The notes: a model not told the origin generated them from the letters alone. Shown: positions 10,530 through 20,784, counted from the first letter of the stretch. The stretch: DNA of 64,000 bases from Aspidapion aeneum (GCA_963576565.1 OY755040.1:21373543-21437542), one strand, 5' to 3'. Made by a program: numbers and translations.

Positions 10530-11143
10530 CTTAGAACAAAAAAATAAATTAGCTTACATGTAAGTGAAAGTAGAACAAAATGACATTGTTCTTTTAGGTT
10601 AAAGATTCTAGAATAGCTAAAGATTGGATTCACAACCAACCAAAATTAAAAGTATGGAAACGCCATGCGTTTGAAAAAGCTGAAATAGGGACAAGAGAAG
10701 CTGGGCACACATAGGCAACCGTCTATACATCCCAACCAAACTTATTATACTTTGATTTTATCGCGGCCTCTTGAAAATAGCGGAGAATCTCAGTTGTTGT
10801 CATTTGCGTTGTGTTTTTGTTGAAAAAAGGATAAAATCGACTTTTCCTACTCTAGTGGAATCCGTATTATTTTGAGACCCTAAACAGTTTTTCACAGTTA
10901 GATTTTATCCCAAATTTAATTAAAAAAATTGGAAAAAACATAAATATTAATCAATCAATTAATCATAAACTTCACGTAAGAGTTCAAAACTAGGGAACGA
11001 AAATTTGAAACTAAAACAGTAGAGAGATGGCTGCCATTTTCGATTTAGTGTCAAGTGGGGTAAGTGGGTACTAAAAATGTTAAAGGATGACTTTAGGATC
11101 ATGTAACTTTTACAAAAAAAAGATACAGACTTCATTCTTGGAC
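10530..11143. other. Intron 2, left part, nothing recognised
   Basis: AT-rich intron. A diverged relative of the GGGGCAAGTGGGT motif occurs near 11052-11068 (GTGGGGTAAGTGGGTA). No coding signal. Confidence 0.4.
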
Positions 11144-11243
11144 AGGAAATACTTATCAAATACCAAATTGCAAATAATGCAAGGACCTAAAACTATAAAC
11201 AACAAGTGAAATTAAAAAAAGAAAAATAAGAAAAAAGTTTTCT

Positions 11244-11315
11244 GCTTCGGCCGGGGATCGAACCCGGGGTCTCTTGCTATCTAGGCAAACATTCTAACCG
11301 CTGAACTACCGAAGC
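11244..11315 (-). tRNA. tRNA-like cloverleaf, anticodon AGA (probable SINE head), copy 1
   Basis: The 72-nt minus-strand sequence folds as a complete cloverleaf. The acceptor stem GCTTCGG/CCGAAGC and the T-stem CCGGG/CCCGG pair perfectly. The D-stem is GTTC/GAAT and the anticodon stem TTTGC/GCAAG, each with one G-T pair. The T-loop is TTCGATC. The anticodon loop CTAGATA would give AGA (Ser), but the body has a short variable loop, unlike true Ser tRNAs, and T at position 37 is abnormal. The body resembles tRNA-Gly or tRNA-Asp. A six-T run a few bases downstream could terminate Pol III. More likely a tRNA-derived repeat than a working tRNA. Confidence 0.5.
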
Positions 11316-11639
11316 CATACATATATTTTCGGAAAACTTTCATCTATGCAGGCTGCGGTGTCTCAATAAAAGAAGGGGAAATTCTCAGGGTATTAACTCG
11401 ACCAAGTCATCCAACTGATCTCTTTTTAATTCCTTTCCCACTGTCAAAGGTATGATAACTCAAATTAGACGTAAAGAATCAACGTCTGAAAGCATGAGAT
11501 CACCTTTTCGTGTGTTAAAATTTCTGATCGCAAAATGGGCATATATAATTATCAAATACCAAATTGCAAATAATACAAGGACCTAAAACTATAAACAACA
11601 AGTGAAATTAAAGAAAGAAAAATAAGAAAAAAGTTTTAT

Positions 11640-11711
11640 GCTTCGGCCGGGGATCGAACCGGGGATCTCTTGCTATCTAGGCAAACATTCTAACCGCTGA
11701 ACTACCGAAGC
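11640..11711 (-). tRNA. tRNA-like cloverleaf, copy 2
   Basis: Second copy of the same 72-nt tRNA-like sequence, 396 bp away. It is identical except for a small change next to the T-stem, which introduces one mismatch in that stem. Acceptor, D and anticodon arms are kept. Confidence 0.45.
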
Positions 11712-12020
11712 CATACATACATTTTCGGAAAACTTTCATCTATGCAGGCTGCGGTGTCTCAATAAAAGAACGAGAAATTCTCAGGGTATTAACTCGACCA
11801 AGTCATCCAACTGATCTCTTTTTAATTCTTCTTTCCCACTGTCAAAGGTATGATAACTCAAATTAGGCCGAAGCAGAAAACTTTTTTCTTATTTTTCTTT
11901 CTTTAATTTCACTTGTTTATAGGAAATACTTAGTTATATTGTTATTATATCCTAGTATTGTAGCTATTATCAGTGAAATATTAAAAAAGAAAAAAAATTG
12001 AAAATAAGTTCAGTCTCTCC

Positions 12021-12433
12021 AACCCACTTGCCCCGGCTATTGGGGCAAGTGGGTTTCCTTTTGGTAAACCGCATATACACAGCATTGATTTTTTCTGGGG
12101 CAAGTGAGTTTGTAATATGCGGTTTAAGCTACAACATAGTTTTGGCAGATCTAAAAAATTCCCAAAAATATGAAGGTTCAAAAAATTATGAATTTTACAA
12201 AGAAAAATCAATGGAGTTGAGAAGAAGTTGTTTATTATTACACATTAAAAATTAAATTAGAAAACTTAAAAACAACTTCTTTGGCTAAAACACTAGATTT
12301 AATTTATTCCAAAGGATAACTTCATCGGTAACAAAAAAAAGTGTTATTTAGGCAAGCTTGGACTATGTCCCACTTGTCCCTGACGGATAGTACCCACTTG
12401 CCCCACTGACCAAAAAAGCGGGGCAAGTGGGTA
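12021..12433. repeat. Two hairpins sharing the ACCCACTTGCCCC arm
   Basis: Two hairpins with nearly the same 14-bp arms. The first, at 12021-12055, has arms AACCCACTTGCCCC, a 7-nt loop and TCC on both sides. The second, at 12391-12433, has arms TACCCACTTGCCCC and a 15-nt loop. Between them a third, looser hairpin pairs AAACCGCATAT (about 12066) with its complement (about 12115) and contains one more GGGGCAAGTGAGT half-site. Probable short inverted-repeat elements; family unknown. Confidence 0.6.
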
Positions 12434-12922
12434 ATATGACTCCAAAATTGGCATCCTGCAATCTCAAAATCTGAAAAAATCATAAATGGTACCATGACTT
12501 ATTATAGTTATGGGAATGTAATTACCGACGCGCTAAAATTACGAACAACGAAGATATATATTTTTTAAAATTTTAGACCAAACTTCATATGTGAGATAAA
12601 ATGAAGTGTTTTTTAAAATTAACGAATTATCGACCTGTAAAAGAAAATTCAATTAATAAATAAAATATTCCGTGGCTCACAGAAGGTCTGAAAAACATTT
12701 TGTAAAATTTACAAACAAAAAAATACCCACATACCCCAGAAACCTACTTACCTCCCTTGACCTACTTTTATTTTTGGTCAAATCCACTACACAATTGTTT
12801 TTTAGCAAAAAAGTTTAAATAAAGTTTATGCCTTTTAACCCCATATTTTATAGAAATAAATTACTAACAAAAAAAACTGACGATTTTTGTTAAACTGATT
12901 AAATTTTATAGCGTCAACTCAC

Positions 12923-13045
12923 ATTTTCTTGTAAAAACTGTCGGTTGTCCTGCGAAAGCCCCAAACCTTGTTTCCTTAAGTCCCCTTCAATCGGGTGAAG
13001 TTTTTTCGATAATGTCTCGCTCAGTTGATTTATTCGACAAAAAAC
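12923..13045 (-). CDS. Fatty acyl-CoA reductase, exon 2
   Basis: A 123-bp minus-strand exon (41 codons, phase 0 at both ends) between a TTTTTCTTTAG acceptor (AG at 13047-13046) and a GTGAGT donor starting at 12922. It has no internal ATG, so simple ORF lists miss it. The product starts VFCRINQL, contains LHPIEGDLRKQGLGLSQDNR and ends FLQEN. This fits the family: V-F-x-R-L after the first helix, then V-x-P-I-x-GD...LGLS-x-x-DR-x-x-L, then EN-V-NIVFH. Both junctions join exons 1 and 3 in frame. Confidence 0.85.
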
Positions 13046-13254
13046 CTAAAGAAAAAAGTCATAAATCTTACGTAACGAATACTTTTGTTTTTAGAAAATA
13101 AATCGCAACATCTGCTCATGTTTAGGATTAGGAAGGTTAAAGTTTAAAACAATGGAAATCAACCTTATAAATATCCAATGGGAAAAAGGTTTCATAGTAA
13201 TATAGTCCCCATCATTTATGTTAGTCAGAGCATATTATTTTAAAAGGATTTCCG

Positions 13255-13625
13255 TTTTCAACAGACCATTTCCCCCTAATTTGACCCCGCTGAATCCGAA
13301 TATCTCTGTTGCCAACTCGAAAAATTGACAGGGACGGAGAAAATCCCCCCCAAACCTCCAAAAACCTGTTTTTTTTTCAGTTTTATGCAATTTTCTCGAA
13401 AACTAGCCTTTTTATCAAAAAGTTGCAAAGAACAGTTTTTTGTGGAGAATAAAATTCCCTTTCCAACGATGTATTGGTCAATAAGGTTAGGAAAAGCAAG
13501 TGGCTCTTCAGTGGCGTAAGTAAATTGGGATTATTTAGAAAAAACATGTTTATTATAGGTTTTTCAAAATTTTCTCAAAAATTACACTTTTTAGAAAAAA
13601 ATATGTAGTATACTTTATTGTAGAA
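13255..13625. repeat. Duplicated block of about 370 bp, copy 1
   Basis: Sequence from CCCCCTAATTTGACCCCGCT onward recurs at about 16795-17170 with roughly 95% identity by eye. The left flank (about 13195-13255) is the inverse of the right flank of copy 2 (17219-17285), so the two copies are nested in inverted-repeat elements of one family. No coding potential. Confidence 0.75.
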
Positions 13626-14002
13626 CATAATATTTTCTTTTTTTAAAATACAGATAAAATTAGAATAATTCAATTGATATTCACAAATTATTAACCACTA
13701 CAGACTGCCTAATAAACTAAATATAACAAAAATTAAAACGAACTTGCATTAGCACATATTTTTGGTCGAAACTTGTGAAAAAATATTTATTTAAAGTTTT
13801 ATGTGAAATTTATATATTTATTTATTTGTATTTTGTAATTTGATTTTTACAAATTATTTGTAAAATTACCTACATATTATAGAAAACCTTAATATTCACA
13901 AGGTTTTTGTTATTTTATTCATTTTTGGGAAATAGAGATCGTAATGCTTCTAAGAAGTTATGAAAAACACATTTTGTAGGTTGTACTTTGGTAGGTAATA
14001 TA
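13626..14002. other. Intron 1 sequence, nothing recognised
   Basis: AT-rich, no motif seen. Confidence 0.35.
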
Positions 14003-14264
14003 CAGGGTGTCTCTAAAAGGTCTGTACAAAATCTTAGCACATATTCCTGATGTCAAAATAAGTCGATTTAATGCAAATTACCTTAGTCCAAAATTGCTCC
14101 GTTTCAGTGAATTTAAAAATTTTAAATCGATTGTCTTAAAATTTATGAACATTTCTTAACGCATTACTTTAAAAATTGGTACTCGGGGGTTTTTTGGGAT
14201 GCGAAACCTATGTTGACCTCAGGAATATATGCTAAGATTTTGTACAGACCTTTTAGAGACACCC
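14003..14264. mobile_element. MITE with CAGGGTGTCTC ends, TA target
   Basis: Inverted terminal repeats of about 35 bp. The left begins CAGGGTGTCTCTAAAAGGTC and the right is its complement, ending GAGACACCC with the last bases lost. A TA precedes the left end and AT follows the right. The interior is AT-rich and non-coding. The type fits a Tc1/mariner-derived MITE. Confidence 0.75.
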
Positions 14265-14417
14265 ATATGTATAGTTAATGACCTTAATGTCGATGCCTTA
14301 AAGCGAAGTCGTTTGTTCTTCCGCCAAATCTGGTGTAAAATTTCACATCCGGTATTACCACTCTTTTTTAAACTTTTAGCTCACAGGTCACCGGGATTTG
14401 CTGCGATCAGGGTAAAC

Positions 14418-15618
14418 CATTGGCGTAGCTAGCCTTGCTTTTCAGGGGGGGCCGTGGCCCCGGTCTATCTTGAACAAAAAGCAAACATAGGTTTTAAAGA
14501 GTCGTGCAAAGTGTGCAATGAATAAAAAAAAAAGTACGCGCATTAAATGTTCTAATATTTTGATATAACAAATTTAAAAATACATTTACCAACTTATTTA
14601 TATGTATACACAGCAAGTATGTAATTCAGCAATTCTACAAAGAAAGTTTTCTACGTCGCTGACTGAAAGCGTCTACCACACTTTCTAAGTCGACCTCAAC
14701 ATCTTTTTCTATGAATAACAATGACAAACCTGAGTGTCTCTCTTGAGTCATAGTTGTTCTAAGCCAATTAAAAACTCTCCTCATGGCAGAGAAAGACCTC
14801 TCGCAAGTTGCACTTGAAATTGGAAGAATACTCGCAACTTTAAAAAGTTGGTAGAGGTTTGGATAGGTGTTTTCTGCTATATGTTGTTTGATAGAATCAT
14901 GACCAACAGTTTGATTTAACCGAAAAATACAATTCTTTAAAACGGTCATTTCTGCTCTTAGAGCAGAAGTATTAATATTAAAAATTTCCCGGTATTGCTC
15001 GACGAATTTATTCCATTTAACGACGTGAGAAAACTTAAATGAAAATGGTTATGAAATTGTCACCAAAATCGGAAAATTTTCATAAGACACTAAACGCTAA
15101 CCTCAAAAAACTAAAAAGATTATTATATTTATTTTAGAAAAACAGTTTAAAAAGGTCTTTTATAACCTTACGACATCTACAACCGGATTTCGGAAACAGA
15201 GGGGCAAAGGTCGCTGTCTTTATTAAATGCGAAATTTAACTTACACATCTATAATATTTTACAAGATGTCGCCAATATGTATGAAATATTCAATATGCAT
15301 AATTATGTTTAAATTTAAAAAATATTTTCGGGAAATTGCATAAGTGCAGAAAAGTTACCGATAATTTAAAGAGAAAAAGCCTAATTCCGCAAGACAAGGG
15401 CTTTTTCCTGAAATGTAAACATTATCTGAATGATTTTAAATTTTAATGCACCTATTTTATTTGAATATTTCCCGAATAATAATAGAAAAGTATGTATTTT
15501 CAGCGTCATGTTCTTTTACTAGTAGTTGGTAGGGGAGGCCTAAAATATCTTAGGGGGGCCTGAGAGACTTCAGGGGGGCCAGGCCCCCCCTGCCCCCCCC
15601 CCCCTAGCTACGCCAATG
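14418..15618 (-). mobile_element. hAT transposon, internally deleted, 8-bp target duplication
   Basis: The termini CATTGGCGTAGCTAG (14418) and CTAGCTACGCCAATG (to 15618) are perfect inverted repeats. They are flanked by GGGTAAAC (14410-14417) and GGGCAAAC (15619-15626), an 8-bp target duplication with one change. G-rich and C-rich runs sit just inside the ends. The element carries only the C-terminal part of a transposase (14635-14949), so it is non-autonomous now. Confidence 0.88.
14635..14949 (-). pseudogene. hAT transposase, C-terminal dimerisation domain
   Basis: A 104-codon minus-strand open frame. It contains YPNLYQLFKVASILPISSAT directly followed by CERSFSAMRRVFNWLRTTM. This is the hAT-family dimerisation signature (hydrophobic strand, then S-x-T-CERSFSA-L/M-x-x-V-x-x-WLR-x-x-M), as in ZMYM1-like hAT transposases. 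The catalytic RNase-H-like core and N-terminal zinc finger are missing, which makes it a fragment of about one sixth of the usual protein. It lies inside the 14418-15618 element. Confidence 0.88.
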
Positions 15619-16744
15619 GGGCAAACCCTTATGTTGCTATTCCTATCTTGGTAGAGGTGTTGAAAAAGTAACTATTCGTTACAAATAACGGAGTAACGAA
15701 TACCGATCCGAAAATTAAATTACTTTGATTCCTGATTATTTTAGTATTTGTCTCTATATTTATTTTTGGATTTTAAGTATCTATTTCTTTGTATGTAAGG
15801 CGTCAGATGTTTAAAACAAAGTTGTACACAGGACAGTTCCTACGTAATTCCTACCTTTATTTTTTTAAATTTTGGCCCGCATTTTGAAAATTTCAATTGA
15901 ATATTTCCATAATATCAACAACAAAAATATACCTACAAGTAAATGATCTTCGAATTAACGACAGTCCGAGAATTTTGCACTAATTGTATGATTGAATTGA
16001 ATACAGTTACAACAATCAAAGTAACGATATTAACGAATATATAAAATGATTACTTAGTAGCCGAGTAACGATTAGTAACGAGTATTCAAAAGTAATGAAA
16101 ATCAACACCTCTATCACCTACTAAACTAGTTTTTCTTTTTCTAAGCAGGCTACCCTATGGTCAGTATAGCATTTTTCCATGTGCTATACCTACAACATTC
16201 CGCAGTCCCGTAGTAGTAAAAATTAAGAGGCTCTTGCAAAAAAAATCAACAGATGCTGCAGATGTTGCACAATTTTTTTTGGAAATTTAAAAAATATGGC
16301 TTTTTGGCATTTTGTCTTGTGTTAAAATTGGTTGTGAAACTCAATTGATTTTGACAAAAATTTTAATTTTTGTGGTTATTCACTGTTTTTTGAATTTTCT
16401 CAGACAAATGTAAATTTAATGTAATTTTATGGTATATTTTATCTAGAAATGTGTGTGTTTTACATACAATTTTTCCAGTGCAACATATGATAAACACAGA
16501 CAAAGAAAAGAGAGAGAGCGCCTGTCTTCAATCCTTGTATTTTAGAGGAGTCCGAAACCGGTTTAAGTGGCCTGATGGAATGGAAAACTGACTGTCCGAG
16601 AACAGTACAACGTCGCCCTGGGACGTAAATAAGATTTTTCGGACGGTTTTATGACTGTCGAACGGCCTGATGGAACGTAACTTGTACCATCGTATAAAAG
16701 TTATGATCCGGGTACACACTTATAGTTCAGGCAAGATTCGGAAA
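15619..16744. other. Intron 1 sequence with repeated ACGAAT-like words
   Basis: No gene. 15665-15720 and 16020-16110 share words such as GAGTAACGA and CGTTAC in opposite orientation (GTGTTGAAAAAGTAACTATTC against the stretch ending ATCAACACCTC). This suggests a decayed inverted-repeat element of about 450 bp. Confidence 0.4.
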
Positions 16745-17290
16745 AATCCACTTTCTAGAAGCATTTTATATTACTTTTTGGCAAATGGGCAATTCCCCCT
16801 AATTTGACCCCGCTGAATCCGAATATATCTGTTGCCAACTCGAAAAATCGACAGGGACGGAGAAAATCCCCCCCAAACCCCCAAAAACGTGTTTTTTTTT
16901 AAGTTTTATGCAATTTTCTCTAAAACTAACCCTTTTATCAAAAATTACAAAGAACAGTTTTTTGTGGAGAATAAAATTCCCTTTCCAACGATGTATTGGG
17001 CAATAAGGTTAGGAAAAGCAAGTAGCTCTTCAGTGGCGTACGTAAATTAGGATTATTTAGAAAAAACATGTTTATTATAGGTTTTTCAAAATTTTCTCAA
17101 AAACTACACTTTTTAGGAAAAAATATGTAGTATACTTTATTGTAGAACATAACATTTTCTTTTAAAATTTTTATTAAAATGTCTGTTGCCAAAAAGTAAT
17201 ATGATTTGCTTCTAGACCGAAAACGGAAAGCCTTTTAAAATAATATCCTCTGACTATTACGCCCGATACAATATTACCCTGCGTTACCTT
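16745..17290. mobile_element. Inverted-repeat element containing duplicated block, copy 2
   Basis: The left arm (about 16750-16785, TCTAGAAGCATTTTATATTA...) pairs with the right arm (about 17183-17220, ending TTGCTTCTAGACC). Between them lies the block shared with 13255-13625. The right flank continues into the inverse of the sequence left of copy 1. Non-coding MITE-like element; target duplication not resolved. Confidence 0.6.
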
Positions 17291-17893
17291 ACAGACTTTT
17301 ATTTATTTCTAAAACACAGAAAAAACAAAATTGTTAAATTTAAATTTTTGATATTGTTAAGCTTCATATATTTAAATTAAATAAATTTTAGTCATCGTAA
17401 CAAAGTTGATATTGTTAAAGTAATGCTTTGGTTTTGTGAATGTTTATGTGTTTAAACTAACAATGACATTCTTTTAATACGTATTGATTTAAAATTCATA
17501 TTTTTAAAATACCATTCTATTAGAAATGGCCTACATTGGTATAAATTATTATTTATTATTTAACTTTACCAGCCACACATAGATGAAATTATGTTTGCAA
17601 AACTGCTATTTGGTATTTTTAAATAGGAGTAAAATCAGTTGCTGCTTTTTCCAAATAGTAGATTTGCAGTCATTTTATCTATGAAAATTTTCCTTTAAAA
17701 AATCTAACGACAAAAATAATAAAAATTAATTATTTTAAAAATACAGCTTAGTAATTTTAACAAAATCCATTATTAGTTAAGTCGAATCAGCCTGGCAGGA
17801 TCGTAAAATATTTTATTAATTTAACAATATTTACCAAGCTATAGTTAATGTTAAAATATTGTTAATTTAACAAACCATTTGTTTGTGTATATA
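17291..17893. other. Intron 1 sequence, nothing recognised
   Basis: AT-rich with repeated ATTGTTAA words; no coding potential or clear repeat borders. Confidence 0.35.
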
Positions 17894-18395
17894 CAGGGTG
17901 GTGCAGACAAGATCGATTTCCAATAAATTTCGCACAAAGGCTAACGTAGCAAATCTCTAAGTTGCAATTGAATTTACTTCAAGAAATTGACCAGTGGCGT
18001 AAATATTGGGAGTAGGCAACCCATTACAACCTCCCAATCTTTGGCGCCATTGCCTTTTTTAAAAATATATTTTTTTTTATTTCTGTTTCTATTTAGCAAC
18101 CAAAAGCTTCTAAAAACTAACAAATAGATAAATTTATTTCTAGAATAGGTTTTGATAATGAAATCCACCGCCTTCAATGCATTTTTGAAGCCTTTTAGCC
18201 ACGGAATTACTTGCAGTTAAGACTTGGTGACGACTTTCCTTAAGCTGACGGCACGGCTCTTTAACACGTTCCACTAGTTCTTCGCGTGTTTCTACCATCG
18301 TTTCGTAAACAATATATTTTAGGTGTCCCCACACATAAAAGGCTAACGGCGTAATCACTGGTGATTTTAGTGGCCACGCCACTGGGCCTCTTCGT
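17894..18395 (-). pseudogene. Mariner/Tc1-type transposase relic with one element end
   Basis: An element end reading CAGGGTGGTGCAGACAAG lies at 17894 after TATA. On the minus strand, 18395-18140 encodes GPVAWPLKSPVITPLAFY, then VWGHLK, and ends GGGFHYQNLF before a stop. This is the C-terminus of IS630/Tc1/mariner transposases, which normally read WPPRSPDLTPLDFFLWG. The third catalytic acidic residue (SPD) is lost here (SPVI), so it is inactive. The rest of the transposase is absent. Confidence 0.75.
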
Positions 18396-18534
18396 GCTTA
18401 CATTACATGCTTAAATTTATTTAAATGTCTCAAAAACTAAGCCAAAAATTAAAATTTTGTAAAATTACTTTTTTTGATAAATTAAACAAGGAACAAAAAA
18501 CAAGAATTTTATTTTTAAAACATTCAGTGGCGCC

Positions 18535-18589
18535 AAAGATTGGAAGGGTAAAATGGGGTGCCTAACCCCATTTTACCCTTCCAATCTTT
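18535..18589. repeat. Perfect 24-bp-arm hairpin
   Basis: The arms (left begins AAAGATTGGAAGGGTAAAAT) are perfect complements of 24 bp around a 7-nt loop, TGCCTAA. A diverged relative in the opposite direction lies at about 17997-18052. Both are preceded by TGGCGCC-type sequence, so the two copies bracket the mariner relic as inverted arms. Confidence 0.8.
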
Positions 18590-18904
18590 TCACTCAATTA
18601 CTGGAGAATTTTAGAAAATGAATACAATCGTTACCTAGAGATGTACGACAATAATCTGTGTACGAAATTTAGTGGAAACGGTTTCAAAGTTATAACGAAA
18701 AAACCATTTTTTTTCTAAAACTTTGACACCCTGTATCTTTGTTAGGTAACGTTTTTTAAAAAAGTTTTGTTATGACTCTCTACTTTTTGTTCGACGTTCT
18801 AACACCTATTAAAATTAATGTACTTTATTTATTGGTTATAAGAATACCAATTTTTTTTTTAACTTAACAATTCCTTTTTTTTCTGTGTAGAGTTAAAGGC
18901 TCAC

Positions 18905-19108
18905 CTCTTCTTTAAACATATTAGCAACTCGTTTCTCAAAGGACATGTCCATCTTAGGCCTTACAATTAGATAAATGCAATTTACTTCTGTCGTTCTAAT
19001 TAATTTTTCAATTATCATTTTGCCAAGAAAACCTGTGCCACCAGTCAGCAAAACGTTTTTGTTTTTATAAAATTCTCTCACGCCTGTTGCCATTTTTTGC
19101 ACATCCAA
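18905..19108 (-). CDS. Fatty acyl-CoA reductase, exon 1 (NADPH-binding motif)
   Basis: First coding exon of a fatty acyl-CoA reductase, the membrane-associated enzyme that reduces fatty acyl-CoA to fatty alcohol with NADPH. The alcohols feed cuticular wax, hydrocarbon or pheromone synthesis. It encodes 68 residues: a short N-terminus, FYKNKNVLLTGGTGFLGKM, and then IYLIVRPK. Residues 22-29 (TGGTGFLG) form the dinucleotide-binding loop. The ATG at 19108 is the first in frame. A second Met lies at codon 6, and either could be used. The exon ends FKEE before a GTGAGC donor (from 18904), phase 0. Five exons give about 236 of the roughly 500 residues usual for the family; all five are uninterrupted, so the gene is probably functional. 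Which paralogue it is cannot be told. Confidence 0.9.
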
Positions 19109-19364
19109 ATTATACTAATTGTGCAGAAAATAATAAACTCGTCACTAAAATTTAAATTTTATACACTAAGGATCAAAAGTGGAATTTTATTTCCTAGTTA
19201 AAAAATTGTAACTTGGCTAAAAAAAAAATCGAAATAAGACTTCCGTTACCGAGTTTAATTATCCATCAAAATTATTTTTTTAAAATTTAATTCACATTGT
19301 TAAATATCTCAATAACGAAAGCTCTGGTCCTTTTTTGGTATTTTTTTCCGTTTACATTTTGTTT
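19109..19364. other. Region upstream of the reductase start
   Basis: AT-rich; probably 5' UTR and promoter or a leader intron. No TATA or initiator motif could be singled out. Confidence 0.3.
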
Positions 19365-19945
19365 ACTTCTGGACACTTCTAAAACTTTTTCGGTCATTCT
19401 GGGCTCACTATTAGTAACTTTCGATTCACGCTCAGTCACTTTCAGTTCACGTTAAGACACTCTCGGTTCACGTCGTGTCACTTTGATTTACTCTAGGCTC
19501 ACTTCTGGCCAACTTTAAGTATCTTTTTGTTACTTCCGGTTTATTAGCACCTCCTTTCACTTTTCCGGCATTATTCTTTACTTATAGTTTTTTTCTAAGT
19601 TAATTTCAATACACTTTTAGTCAGTACCTACCTAATAAATGTTCAGTCAGTTCCGGTCACTTATAAGCTATTTCTTGTCACTTTCAGTTAACTTTTAGTC
19701 ACTTCTGCTTTACTTTAAGTTATTGGTTGTCACTATAATTTACTCTTAGCTAACTTAAGGTTATTTCCGTTCAGTTTCAGTATACTTTTAGTAACTTCCA
19801 TTAACTTCTAAGTTACATCTAGTCACTTACGTTTTACTTTCATTAATTTTTTGATTACTTACTACTTATTCGTTTTACTTTCAGTTGGTACCGTTCCCTT
19901 TCAAGTCACTCTTGATCACTTTAGGTTTACTATCAGACACGTTTA
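19365..19945. repeat. Strongly decayed short minisatellite
   Basis: For about 580 bp the words ACTTTYRGTYAC and ACTTYYGGTTYAC recur every 11-26 bp (TCACTTTCAGTTCAC, TAACTTTTAGTCACTT, TCACTTACGTTTTACTTTCA and so on). No two units are identical. The pattern fits an old tandem array of a 12-13-bp unit drifting by mutation. It sits just upstream of the reductase gene. Confidence 0.7.
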
Positions 19946-20334
19946 ATTGCTTAAATAATATGTATAAATTGTGTTAATAATAAGTATGTTATAATTTATA
20001 AATACTTTTTTATTAATAACTAAATTAAGTCATCAACTAATAATTTAGTTTTTTTGAGATTTAAAAAATGTAGGTATTACTGAATAAGTTAAAAATTACT
20101 TTGAAAATAACGCTAAACTGTAAAACCAAACGAAAATTGGGCGTCAAGATGCGCATTTAATTTGTATTAAAAAAAAGAAATAATAATGATGCCACTCGGC
20201 ACCATGCCGCATCGATCACTTCGAAAATAAAGCTTTTTTCGCAACATGATCTTCATAATCTAACCACTCAAGTGATGTGTAAAAATACAGGTTAGAACCT
20301 TCTCAGCAAGACAGGCGATGCTATGTGGAGAGAT

Positions 20335-20625
20335 AGCTTGTTTGAAAATAGCGCGTGTTACAATAGCGCATATCAAAATGGCGCGTTTGAAAATAGCGCA
20401 TGTTAAAAATAACGCGTATTAAAAAAGCGCATGTTTAAAATAACACGTGTTCAAAACAGCGCGTATTAATAATAGCGCGTATCCAAATAGTTCGTACTTA
20501 AAAATAGCCTATTTCTAAAATAAATCGCATTTTAAAATTCGAAATTTTTTGTTGGAGCATTTAATACGGGTTGTTTAGAAGGCGCTGTTTTGGATCGCAC
20601 TATTTTGAAATGCGCTATTTCGATA
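20335..20625. repeat. 16-bp minisatellite AAAATAGCGCGTRTT with inverted end
   Basis: At least nine diverged copies of a GAAAATAGCGCGTGTT-like unit between about 20340 and 20500. The same words recur in reverse orientation at 20578-20625 (GGCGCTGTTTTGGATCGCAC, ATGCGCTATTTCG). The inverted arrangement suggests these are the repeated ends of a small element. Confidence 0.75.
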
Positions 20626-20784
20626 TTCAAGTAGATTTACTTGTTATCTTGTTATCCAGATATTTGTCAAATAGTTAAATAGTATGTGTGTTAAAATTGA
20701 ATGTCTTCCTTTTCTTTAATAATATTAACCAACTTTAAGAAAAAATGGAATATCTGAGGCACCATTAACGCGTTTTCATAGTTG

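Larger units (their letters stand above)
11144..11932. mobile_element. tRNA-bearing composite insertion with 12-bp target duplication
   Basis: AGGAAATACTTA occurs directly at 11144-11155 and again at 11921-11932, flanking a 765-bp insertion. The insertion holds two direct copies of a unit of about 395 bp (11156-11549 and 11550-11865). Each has a tRNA-like cloverleaf on the minus strand. A short third piece follows in opposite orientation (11866-11920). Target duplications of this length point to retroposition, so a SINE or tRNA-primed array is the simplest reading. It lies in intron 2 of the reductase gene. Confidence 0.75.

Noticed and set aside
11480..11540. Minus-strand stretch reading KGDLMLSDVDSLRL as a possible reductase exon
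   Set aside because: No proper splice borders, an immediate stop, and it lies inside the repeated tRNA composite. The true exon with the GD block is at 12923-13045.
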